A DNA stretch of 64,000 bases, from NCBI RefSeq assembly GCF_037102585.1, contig NW_027043819.1:496001-560000 (forward strand), given 5' to 3'. The notes below the pieces were generated by a model. The model did no database searches, was not told the DNA's origin, and saw only the letters and a list, made by a program, of their open reading frames with translations. The translations under genes were made by a program, and so were the position numbers. The DNA is from Saccharomycopsis crataegensis. Taxonomy: Eukaryota; Ascomycota; Saccharomycetes; Ascoideales; Saccharomycopsidaceae. The number at the start of each line of letters is the position of its first letter. Position 1 is the stretch's first letter. Below are positions 38,846 through 47,947 of this stretch, one piece after another.

Positions 38846-41800
38846 ATGGTCCTAAAGGCATCGGAGCTTAAACAGTGCCCCGTGGACAGTTGGAAGAATT
38901 ATGGTATCGATCACACCCAGTTAAAGTTGGACATCGCCAAATTAGTCAAGATATTGGCAAGTATCCATGAGAGTTACCAGTCAAAAGTATCACAACTCCT
39001 CAAATCATCTTCGAAAGCTTTGATCAATAACCCTGCTATTTTTGATGACTCTTTGGCCTCAGTCTCTAATTTGAATTCAAATGCCCAAACCTGTCAGTTC
39101 AAACGTGACTCTCAGGAGAACGAGGATGTGATGAGCAGCTCTTTTAGTTCATCAAGCACCAATTCTAGCTATAACTTATCTAGTATAAGCCTAAGCAATG
39201 GAGATGATGAAGAGCAATTTGATGAAGAGGGCGAAGTCGATGAGCTCAAGGCTATCGAAAGATCAGTAATTCTTCAGGACAAGTTGAAACAGTTGACTGA
39301 ATCGTATAAGGAGCAGAAAACCAAGGCGGTGATGCAATTTCTTAGTTCGTTCGTCAAAGTATTGAAGACAGTTGATCTATTCATCAATTTGAAATATCTC
39401 GAATTGGTCAAGAATTTTCAATCCAATAGCAACAACTTCAAAAGAAATCATAAGAACATTATCACGGAAGTGATCAATATCAATAAAAAGCTCAGTGAGT
39501 ACCACAAAAATTTATATCTTGAGACAAAGGCCAATAATTCCTTTTTATCGGAGCTAAATGAAATCAAGAACAATCCAGACATCAATGATGGTAATGGCAA
39601 TAATCAAGGCATCCCATGCTTGAATACTGAAGGTATTAAATTATTGAATTTGGACGTGGTAGCGAGGAATTTGGAAACTATCAATAATAATAATACCAAG
39701 CTACATAATAAAGTCGATGAGTTCAAAAATGACCTATTCTTATCATTGAAAAAATTCATTCATTTCCAAAAATCGGTGTTGTTTCATGTATGTTATTTTT
39801 TAAACAAGTCAATTCTTAAGCTGAGCAAAGTTGGAAAATATTACCATTCTTCTGAAAACAATGATTTGAATGATAGTGATGAGAGTTTGATAAATTATGT
39901 TGATGCACTTTATCTTGTAACCGGGAGAACCCAACTTAGAAGTGATAGCTTTAATGTTCCTTCAGCCAACGATAATAATACCAATATAATAATAGACCAA
40001 AATTTTTTGAAGAACTCTCAATCAGATTTATTATTATCCTTTGATGAACGTTATGACATTTTTAAAACAATTTTTGAAAACTTTTTCGGGGTTGCTGAAT
40101 TTGACGAGGCTATCATTACACAAATCGTTGGTTGTACAGTTTATGAGCGCGAGTTTATGTATTTCGGAAAAATTAACACAAGTTTGCTGAATGATACAGT
40201 CATTTGCATTGATGCGCCAACTACTAGTCCCAAGGATGCTTCCAATCCGCTCTTGAACGTTGAAACTCCTCTCAATACTATACCCTTAGTTCATGATTCC
40301 TTCTTAACCTTAGTTTCTCTCTCATCATCGGCCATGAAATTTTGGACCCTTGATCTCTCAAGCGCATATCTTGTAATTCACGAAATCCTACGAATTTCAA
40401 GTTTGAATTTTGGAATTTATGACTCAATACTGGAATTAGCTCGATGTGTATTTGACCAACGTGGATTGGTGTACAATACAAACCAATTGAACTATATGTA
40501 TCAACTTAATAACTTGGGAAAACACTTGATTCCTGCTGACCAATTACGCTTGTTGGCCATAGGTAATGAGTCAAAATCGAGGATTAATGAATCAGAATTT
40601 GATGTGGCATCGACAAAATGTGGGAATTCAGCTTGGTTCTTAGTATCAAATCAATATATTTATGAGGTGCGGTTTTTGTTAGATTCCATGTTTCAAAAAA
40701 TTGGCCACACAACAGGGGATGTTGCCGAGCAGCAAGAAAGAATTGGTCAATTAATAAAGAAAATTATGAATACTTTTGGCTCCAAACTGAATGAAGAGGA
40801 AAACTTTGATGGAAACAAGGTTGAATCCAAAAAATATATGAAAGCTAACATTATTAATGATAATAAAAGAGAAGAAAAAGATTCACGACTTGACGCTGAT
40901 GAATGTTTATCAGGGAGCCCTCAGATGTGCTACTTCTTTCACTCTGAAATACAATCTAATCATTTGGGTTCTTCAAAACCAGTATACGTGTATGATTCCT
41001 CATTAGACAACTCAATCTTGGCGATGGGGACCAGTGGGTTTTTAGGAAAAGTTTCTGATATTCGATTGGATCGCCAAGTATTGAAATTGTTGAACACTCC
41101 TGATCTTGCCAAAAAATTGCTTGATGCTCAAGATCTCACACTGATCACTCAGGAAATCAATGAATATTTCCATGGTGATAAGGCCAAGTTTAAAGAGTTT
41201 CAGCAGTTATTCAATCAACAAGTTTACAATTATTCATGTTTCCAGACTACGAAAGAGCGTTACAATTACAAGTTGAAACACCCGAAACTTGATGACATTG
41301 CAAATTTCTACATGACTCTATATTGCAATGTTAAGTTTCAGGATGAGCGAAGTTCTTTGGACCACAAGAAAAATACTTGTCTCTTTGGTTATTCTTTGCT
41401 CGAAATCAACTGGGACACTGATGTTCAATTTGATGATATTATCAAAACTTTAGTGAACTCCAACTATTTGTATGAAGTTCCTAGTTTTAGTCCTTTTATT
41501 TATTCACTATTGGTATTTGGCGTCGTGGGTGGAAATGGAGACCAGCAAGAGGAAAATGTTGTTTACAAAGATGGAAATGAAGAACTTGTTTACGATTTAG
41601 ATTGGTTCCATAAAATTACTAGTCGGAAGTTCAAGTTGGATGCAGTGATTGAAAACCGACTATTCAGAACAAATCAAAAGAAAGATCTTATGGTGAAGCT
41701 TCAACGCGAACAACAAAAACTGTTGGAGGGACATGGATCATTGGATGCAAACAAGCAGCGATTCAACAGAATTTCTTCTCTTGATAGACGTCATCCAAAC

Positions 41801-42610
41801 CAGATTGGCAAGCAGCGGTACTGGAACGAATTTGATGACAATCCAGAAGAATGGGGTAGTGGAGGTTTTGATGTGAATAATGGGTTCTACCAGGATGAGC
41901 CTCGCGGTATATTGATATCTGAATCGATTATTGATTTTTTATTGAATTTGTCAACAAGTATTAGCACAGGAATCACCTCTTTGCAATCGTCAATCAGTAA
42001 GAAGATAAACAAAACCGGTAATAATAGAGTATCAGTTTATAATGAACAGGATTCTTTGTTGCCAGGTCATGGCGACTACGGAAGAAGCCTGGCCAGTACT
42101 CATGATATGTACAGTGTTTCTGATAATTCAGACGAGGAACAATCTATTGGTGCTGGAATGTACGGGTCGGCTAACGGTAACAATGGTTATGGATCCGTGA
42201 GTAATAATTATCATTCCAATAAGTTGCATAATGATAACGACAATACCAATATCCATAGATCATTTGCTGACCCTGAATTAGAAAGAGCGCATAACCATGA
42301 TATCATTGCCACATTCTTGTATTTTGTCTTACCTACAATTGCAGCTATTATCACCGGTTCATCTCTCGGAATAAATTACTCAATAATCTTGAATCCAGAT
42401 TTTGAATACTCCCACACGTCATATCTTTTGATCATGTTTCTGTTGGTGTTTGGCTTGATAATAGCGTTTTTCCTTGTGACAATTTCCATTATCTTCTTGG
42501 CTGGTAGAATTTATCCAGCTCCATTACATCACTATGTATGGGTTTGGCTGGTGTTTATTGCGGTGGTATTGGCAAATTTGATGGTTATTACCGAATTTGT
42601 GGAAGTTTAG
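38846..42610 (+). CDS. VTC5: VTC5-like vacuolar transporter chaperone subunit
   Basis: The protein has 1254 residues. The N-terminal 200 residues are helical and charged, compatible with a divergent SPX domain (SWKNYGIDHTQLKLDIAKL). A long middle region has no clear VTC polymerase motif. The C-terminus has a basic/Asn-rich linker and three membrane helices (ATFLYFVLPTIAAIITG, YLLIMFLLVFGLIIAFFLV, VWVWLVFIAVVLANLMV), the VTC1-like DUF202 arrangement. Vtc5 stimulates the vacuolar polyphosphate polymerase complex. Support comes from topology and from synteny: RRP1, SLU7 and VTC5 are adjacent in S. cerevisiae, and RRP1 and SLU7 lie 12 kb away here. It is longer than S. cerevisiae Vtc5 (about 830 residues). 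Confidence 0.62.
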   Translation: MVLKASELKQCPVDSWKNYGIDHTQLKLDIAKLVKILASIHESYQSKVSQLLKSSSKALINNPAIFDDSLASVSNLNSNAQTCQFKRDSQENEDVMSSSFSSSSTNSSYNLSSISLSNGDDEEQFDEEGEVDELKAIERSVILQDKLKQLTESYKEQKTKAVMQFLSSFVKVLKTVDLFINLKYLELVKNFQSNSNNFKRNHKNIITEVININKKLSEYHKNLYLETKANNSFLSELNEIKNNPDINDGNGNNQGIPCLNTEGIKLLNLDVVARNLETINNNNTKLHNKVDEFKNDLFLSLKKFIHFQKSVLFHVCYFLNKSILKLSKVGKYYHSSENNDLNDSDESLINYVDALYLVTGRTQLRSDSFNVPSANDNNTNIIIDQNFLKNSQSDLLLSFDERYDIFKTIFENFFGVAEFDEAIITQIVGCTVYEREFMYFGKINTSLLNDTVICIDAPTTSPKDASNPLLNVETPLNTIPLVHDSFLTLVSLSSSAMKFWTLDLSSAYLVIHEILRISSLNFGIYDSILELARCVFDQRGLVYNTNQLNYMYQLNNLGKHLIPADQLRLLAIGNESKSRINESEFDVASTKCGNSAWFLVSNQYIYEVRFLLDSMFQKIGHTTGDVAEQQERIGQLIKKIMNTFGSKLNEEENFDGNKVESKKYMKANIINDNKREEKDSRLDADECLSGSPQMCYFFHSEIQSNHLGSSKPVYVYDSSLDNSILAMGTSGFLGKVSDIRLDRQVLKLLNTPDLAKKLLDAQDLTLITQEINEYFHGDKAKFKEFQQLFNQQVYNYSCFQTTKERYNYKLKHPKLDDIANFYMTLYCNVKFQDERSSLDHKKNTCLFGYSLLEINWDTDVQFDDIIKTLVNSNYLYEVPSFSPFIYSLLVFGVVGGNGDQQEENVVYKDGNEELVYDLDWFHKITSRKFKLDAVIENRLFRTNQKKDLMVKLQREQQKLLEGHGSLDANKQRFNRISSLDRRHPNQIGKQRYWNEFDDNPEEWGSGGFDVNNGFYQDEPRGILISESIIDFLLNLSTSISTGITSLQSSISKKINKTGNNRVSVYNEQDSLLPGHGDYGRSLASTHDMYSVSDNSDEEQSIGAGMYGSANGNNGYGSVSNNYHSNKLHNDNDNTNIHRSFADPELERAHNHDIIATFLYFVLPTIAAIITGSSLGINYSIILNPDFEYSHTSYLLIMFLLVFGLIIAFFLVTISIIFLAGRIYPAPLHHYVWVWLVFIAVVLANLMVITEFVEV

Positions 42611-43310
42611 TTTAAGTTTTTTTATATTACGGTGCTATATACATCCTACAAACCCATGTTTTCATTAAAGTTGCTCTTGGAAATTTTACATGATTTTTTT
42701 TTTCTCTCTCTCTCTCTCTCTCCCTCTTTAGAAGACAGAGAATTATGTTGGACGTTTTAGGACTTCAAATATATCATTTATACCAGATTCTTACTACTAG
42801 GTTCCCAAAAATGATCGCGAATTGATCACAATTTTAATTTGGCAATTGAATCAGGGCCAAATAGCTGGAGGGTTGTAGAAAAAAAGAAGATCTAAAGGGA
42901 AAAGCAAATAAATAAAGTTAATAAATGAGATCGACAGCAACAATAGCATTTGTTAAACTGGCTCCTAGTGCTAGCATGTTGTCAGGGCAGTTGCCCATGC
43001 ATGTTGGCATGGTGCAGATCATCGTACCCGCCGTTCAGGTATACTTCCCTTACAAGCGCACGGGAAAAGTCACAGTCACATCCAAAAGAGGAAAGTCCTC
43101 TGATGTATGGGTGCATCGTTTTTCCTCTACCAGACGGGTAACGTCTATTCCAGCCTAGCTGCCCTGGCCACCGCGCACACTCTCGATCGTTACTGTGTTG
43201 GTGAGCACTGAGGGTTGGTTGTGGAAACAAAAAATTTTTTATATTGAAAAATTTATTTTGCAGTTTGAATCAATCTTTTGAACAAAGTAGGTAAAAACAC
43301 AGTATTCAAG
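42611..43310. promoter_or_regulatory. VTC5-like 3' flank and RPL34 promoter
   Basis: A (TC)n run at about 42703-42722 follows the VTC5-like stop. From 42960 on the DNA becomes GC-richer, typical of a strong promoter. It carries a Rap1-like site at 43102-43114 and a poly-T/A stretch near 43230-43245 before the RPL34 ATG. Short frames here have no support. Confidence 0.55.
43102..43114 (-). promoter_or_regulatory. Rap1-like site upstream of RPL34
   Basis: The minus strand reads GCACCCATACATC, which matches the 11-bp core CACCCATACAT of the S. cerevisiae Rap1 consensus. It lies about 200 bp before the RPL34 ATG, the usual place for Rap1 in ribosomal protein promoters. Confidence 0.55.
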
Positions 43311-44357
43311 ATGGCTCAAAGAATCACCTTCAGAAAGAGAAATCCATGTATGTATTCAGCCAATATCTAAAGCTCATGGGCTAAATGATTGTTAGTATCG
43401 GGAGTTCGTTCCTTGCGATGAATGGGGGGGTTTTGCGAAAATTTACTGGATTATGGAATAGCTTTTCTTGATATATTGGATTGTATTAGCACAGAAACAA
43501 ATTTAATATTGTTCTTTTAAAGAGTTGGGATAAGATGATCATATTTATCGGAATACAATATTCAGATATCAAATGACTGTGATGGATAATAAAGTGGGAT
43601 TATTTTTTCTATCATTGAGGTCAATTAAAGAATCCTGGACATATATTGGGATAAAAAATGAATTAATATCATTTCATTTCTAAAGGGAATCACAATATGG
43701 AATCCAAATGGTATTGTTTTTGATGGGTGAAGTGGAATCTTGAATATTTTTGAAATATCTCAAAAGAGGGCTGTCTGTATCCGTAGTGGATATCACAAAA
43801 CCATAGACTATTGGAAGAGCAAATTGTGTGGATATAACCTACAACCTTAAACGTATCGTCTTTTCAAGAATGTGCCTTAGGTGAATTATGTGTGACTGGA
43901 GAGAAAAAAAGATATTCCAATCACTGTTTCGTTAACTACTCGTTCATTCAAGGACTCCTCAATCGCAAAACATTAGGGTTTATATACTAACTGGTTTATT
44001 TCTTTAGACAACACTCGTTCCAACCAAGTCAAGGTTGTTAAGACCCCAGGTGGTATCTTGAAGGCTCAACACGTCAAGAAGACCGGTACCATCCCAAAGT
44101 GTGGTGACACTGGTGTTCCATTGAAGGGTATCTCTGCTCTCAGACCAAGACAATATGCTAACGTTTCCAAGACTCACAAGACCGTTTCCAGAGCTTACGG
44201 TGGTTCCAGATCCGCTAACGCTGTCAAGGAAAGAATTGTCAGAGCTTTCTTGATTGAAGAACAAAAGATTGTTAAGAGAGTTATCAAGGAACAATCTGCT
44301 AAGGAAGCCGCTGCTGAAGCCAAGAAGAGCAAGAAAGCTAAGAAGGCTAAGAAATAA
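43311..44357 (+). CDS. RPL34: 60S ribosomal protein eL34 (two exons)
   Basis: Exon 1 is 43311-43347 (MAQRITFRKRNP plus the first base of Tyr codon 13) and exon 2 is 44008-44357, giving 128 residues. The 660-bp intron has a GTATGT donor and a TACTAAC branch at about 43986. The eL34 signature is plain: YNTRSNQVKVVKTPGG, KCGDTGVPLKGI, LRPRQYANVSKTHKTVSRAYGGSRSANAVKERIVRAFLIEEQKIVK. The Lys/Ala-rich tail is longer than usual. The two CxxC-like zinc-finger cysteines seen in animal and S. cerevisiae forms are partly lost (only KCGD retained; SANAV replaces CANCV). Confidence 0.96.
43348..44007 (+). other. RPL34: RPL34 intron (660 bp)
   Basis: Long intron with a GTATGTATTC donor, a TACTAAC branch point about 18 bases before the acceptor, and TTTAG. 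No snoRNA-like box pair was found. A TTAGGGTTTA sequence near 43975 resembles half of a Tbf1 or telomere-type site. Confidence 0.9.
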
Positions 44358-44765
44358 ATTTTTTGATTGTCTTATGTATTATTCAATAAAAAAAAATTTT
44401 TCCGGCTTTGATTTTTTTCCCTCATACTTTTTTATATAGTATAATTCTCATGACTACTCTTTAATGTTTTGATTGTAAAGCTGACTCATCTTTTCATTTG
44501 GCCCAGTAGCTATTATGGCTGATCCCTGGTGGGTGACTTGACTATATAATTAGGTTCATTGATTGCCAACAGATTCTGAATGTTGACATTTTGACATGTC
44601 TTTAAAAGAGAGCATTTACAAGCAATATACACCACTTGTTAGTACTGAATGAAACAGAATTTTGTACATTGTTCAAGGTGATCTATTTACAATAACTAAA
44701 AATACAATTTTTTTTTTTAAAAAAATATAATACATCATAAGTGTTGTTTCTCTTTGCCCGGAGAC
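44358..44765. other. convergent intergenic region RPL34 and mitochondrial gene
   Basis: AT-rich 3' flanks with A/T-tracts near 44390-44420 and 44709-44728. No gene was seen. Confidence 0.55.
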
Positions 44766-47663
44766 TCAAATCAACCCAACTAATCTCAAAGATTTTTTTG
44801 AATTCATTACCGCTTTCTTCGACGGCCATGGCCACATTTTTGTGGAATAATCATAATTGAAAGGAACGTAAATATCGTGCTCTTTGCACCATCTTTTTCT
44901 TTGATATTCTATAGGTTGTGTGTGCTTATCAAGTGGTGATGGCATTATCTTATCTTTTGGTAGCTCGTTAGAACTACGCTCGTTCTCCATAAAACCAAAA
45001 TCTTCTAAAAATCCTCCACAGTCATCATTCTGTAATGTCAATTTATTTTCATCATTCTTCCTCTCCTCCATAATGGCTTCCTGGCCAAACTTAATGATTC
45101 TATCACTAACATCGTTGGGTAGTAAGGATAAATATTTCACCAATAGTGCCTTTGTTGGAACGTATCTCATAGCTTCCCATAAACCAATCACATCCATCAA
45201 TTCTGTTTGATAATTATAGTCATGTAGAAGGGCAAGATATAAATGCCAAGTTGTCTTATCAGGTGTAATGTATTTATCACTCAGTGAGGGGGTCATCCAT
45301 CGTTTGAATTCGGCAATTGCAATCTGTACTGCATATTTGTTGTCCCAAACCAAATACTTTTCTTTCAATGCGGCAACCAATAGTGACTTGATACAGCTTT
45401 TGTTGGGTGAAAGTGAATATTTCTCATCACCGTTCCTCTTCAAATAGTGTGTGTAAAGGCTGTAAATATTCTTTGGTTGTATACTTGCTTCGTGATATAA
45501 GACTTCACCGATGATTGGAACATTCAACTCATTCATAGAGTTGACAATAGATCGGACATAACTCAATATGTCATCGCACCCAGTTAGTTCTAAACTGACA
45601 TTCTGCAATCCATGGACTTTCTTATTAATAGCATGTCGATACAATTTCACAATGAAACCAGTAGTGATTTGAGAATTCATCAACCCTCGAGAACTCAAAT
45701 TGTTAACAAATTCTTGAAGTACTTGATAATCATTGTTTTTTCTCATCAAAAGTTCAAGAATCTGAAAATTAGCTGATTTTAAGCCAAATTCATTATTGAT
45801 AATTTTGGTGATTAACGCCACAACTCTTGGTTGCGTTAATATCCTCAATTCCTCTAGCTTCATTATAAACCCTCTCCAGATCAACGCCGATCGATTTATC
45901 GGATTGGGTAACCAATTCAAATCTTTATGATATTGGTTGAAGTTCAATACTTCATTGAAAACATTGATTAACTCAGATTCATTTCTGCAGTTTCGAAGCT
46001 TGATATAATAAAACCTTGATAGGAGTTGATAAATCTTATATTTCATACCAGCATCGTTCTTGATTAATTCCTTCAACGGGGTTGTGTCTTTCCATTTTGA
46101 TAAGTTTTCCATAAAAGGCCGGATGTATTTTGCTTCTACCATATCCAATGATTTTCTTGCGGTTGGTTGTGAAATGTTGACCAATGCATTGACCAATCCC
46201 AAATTTCCTAAAATGTTAAGATTTTTTTGTAAGGTATCAATGGTATCATCTGCAGTGGAAGAGCCATCAGGGTAGTCATGGATATATGTTTTTGGAGTTT
46301 TTGATAGAAATTCAATGATGAAGTTTTGCGATCTGATCATTTCTAAGTGATAATATTTTGATCGATTTCTAATGCTGGAGTCGGATAATTTCCACAACAT
46401 CATGTTCAAAACGTAAATTTCGATGGTATCTTGTTGATTTTGTGTCAGTCCCCGTGTATTCTGGTACGACCAGTCCAATCCATTCATTAGGAGGTACGAC
46501 GCATCATTATAACCAGGATGCTGACAATTATAAGGAATTGAGATTTTTTGAAACTTGTCTAAAAAAGTTTTCACCACTGGTAACACAACCGTGTAATCAA
46601 TCATTTGATATAAGCCCACTAGATAAAAAAACACATATGTGGAAGTTTTCTGGTGGAATTGTTTAAAAAATTTCTTGAATATATTAACGCATATGTTTAA
46701 TTCCTTTGTGGTTGCTGAATTTTTAAAAATCACATCGAGTAAAATAAACTCCGGGGGAACCGCCTGTCCCTGAAGTACTCCCCAAGATTCTTTTACTGTT
46801 TTTTTGGAAATAGAGGAGATCCATAATGTCAAATCATCAAGGGTGTATTGTTTGTTGTAATGAAGATCATTGAGTTTCATAAAAAAAATTAAAAGTTCTT
46901 TCAATATATCACTAAATTCTTTCTCCATTAATACTGGGCTATTGTTGGAAATATTCTCAACATTGGTTGATTCTACCCAGATTGATTGCTCTCCTTGCTG
47001 TTTTTCTTCATATTTCGTAATGTTCCCAGTGACATATAAGTTTGTTAATGTGACAACAGCTGAATCTAAATCCAGAGTGTTGATGTCTATTTCTTTGTGG
47101 TGTTGCAACATCGTAGGAATCCACAGTAATTTCGAACTTTTCCCATGTCCTGTTTGAATTGTCAAAAGCCGCTGGACTTGCTTCAACGAATCCTTTTTGG
47201 AGATATGCCCATACTGTGCGAGAAGGCCAAAATGGAGAGTGTATAATATTCCAAATAACATATTTGCCATATAATAATGGTGATTCATTGACGATACTTT
47301 CAACGCCGCCTCAACATTGTCATCAACACTGGAAGTCTGGAGATCATCTTGGTTAAGCTTTTCAGGTTTTTGATTAATATTGTAACTTTTCATTATTCGA
47401 TGTGTGAATCCAATGACATTGTAGCGGACGCTCAAAAGATTTTCATCTTGATATCTCTTTTTCCGAAGAACACGAGATATTTGTGAGGATTTACTTCTCA
47501 TTAACATGCAATTGTCCATGTAAGGAACATTGTCTAGCTTTTTGTCTGTCGCCAATAGATTCTTGGGCGATTCTGTTGATAGTGATCTATAGGGAAGTAG
47601 TCGCGGTACCAGAATGGGTACTCTCCTTACCAATGCCAAATGTGATGTTAAGGAGCAGAACAT
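44766..47663 (-). CDS. probable mitochondrial helical-repeat (PPR-like) protein
   Basis: The protein has 965 residues. The N-terminus is a likely mitochondrial presequence (MFCSLTSHLALVRRVPILVPRLLPYRSLSTES: Arg, Ser, Leu, no acids). The rest is nearly all alpha-helical with loosely repeated ~35-residue units such as VIGLWEAMRYVPTKALLVKYL, which recalls PPR or RMD9-like RNA-binding proteins acting on mitochondrial transcripts. Its length equals that of the yeast PPR protein Pet309, but sequence alone does not let me assign it. Low conservation and lack of catalytic motifs fit a mitochondrial mRNA maturation or translation factor. Confidence 0.6.
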   Translation of the reverse strand: MFCSLTSHLALVRRVPILVPRLLPYRSLSTESPKNLLATDKKLDNVPYMDNCMLMRSKSSQISRVLRKKRYQDENLLSVRYNVIGFTHRIMKSYNINQKPEKLNQDDLQTSSVDDNVEAALKVSSMNHHYYMANMLFGILYTLHFGLLAQYGHISKKDSLKQVQRLLTIQTGHGKSSKLLWIPTMLQHHKEIDINTLDLDSAVVTLTNLYVTGNITKYEEKQQGEQSIWVESTNVENISNNSPVLMEKEFSDILKELLIFFMKLNDLHYNKQYTLDDLTLWISSISKKTVKESWGVLQGQAVPPEFILLDVIFKNSATTKELNICVNIFKKFFKQFHQKTSTYVFFYLVGLYQMIDYTVVLPVVKTFLDKFQKISIPYNCQHPGYNDASYLLMNGLDWSYQNTRGLTQNQQDTIEIYVLNMMLWKLSDSSIRNRSKYYHLEMIRSQNFIIEFLSKTPKTYIHDYPDGSSTADDTIDTLQKNLNILGNLGLVNALVNISQPTARKSLDMVEAKYIRPFMENLSKWKDTTPLKELIKNDAGMKYKIYQLLSRFYYIKLRNCRNESELINVFNEVLNFNQYHKDLNWLPNPINRSALIWRGFIMKLEELRILTQPRVVALITKIINNEFGLKSANFQILELLMRKNNDYQVLQEFVNNLSSRGLMNSQITTGFIVKLYRHAINKKVHGLQNVSLELTGCDDILSYVRSIVNSMNELNVPIIGEVLYHEASIQPKNIYSLYTHYLKRNGDEKYSLSPNKSCIKSLLVAALKEKYLVWDNKYAVQIAIAEFKRWMTPSLSDKYITPDKTTWHLYLALLHDYNYQTELMDVIGLWEAMRYVPTKALLVKYLSLLPNDVSDRIIKFGQEAIMEERKNDENKLTLQNDDCGGFLEDFGFMENERSSNELPKDKIMPSPLDKHTQPIEYQRKRWCKEHDIYVPFNYDYSTKMWPWPSKKAVMNSKKSLRLVGLI

Positions 47664-47947
47664 TTCTCAAGGTCATAGCATTTCAATTTCTTCACTTGGT
47701 CTAATCTTATACCTAGTAAACTCCTCTGCACAATGTTCCTTTGACCGTTTTTATCCTAAAAGATACTTTTAAAGATCCCCACGAAAATTCGCAGAAATAT
47801 TTTTGAATTTTGATTTTTGAATTTTGATTTTTTTTTTTTTTTTTTTTCCTTTTGCATGAAAAATAAATCAACCATCTCATCGCTCCATCTCAATTCATCC
47901 TTTGAAGAGATAAAACGAAAGAAATAACAACCATTATATCATCTCCG

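Noticed and set aside
42903-43230. Several 63-82 codon frames in the RPL34 promoter
   Set aside because: They overlap on both strands in a GC-richer promoter that carries a Rap1-like site; none is protein-like.
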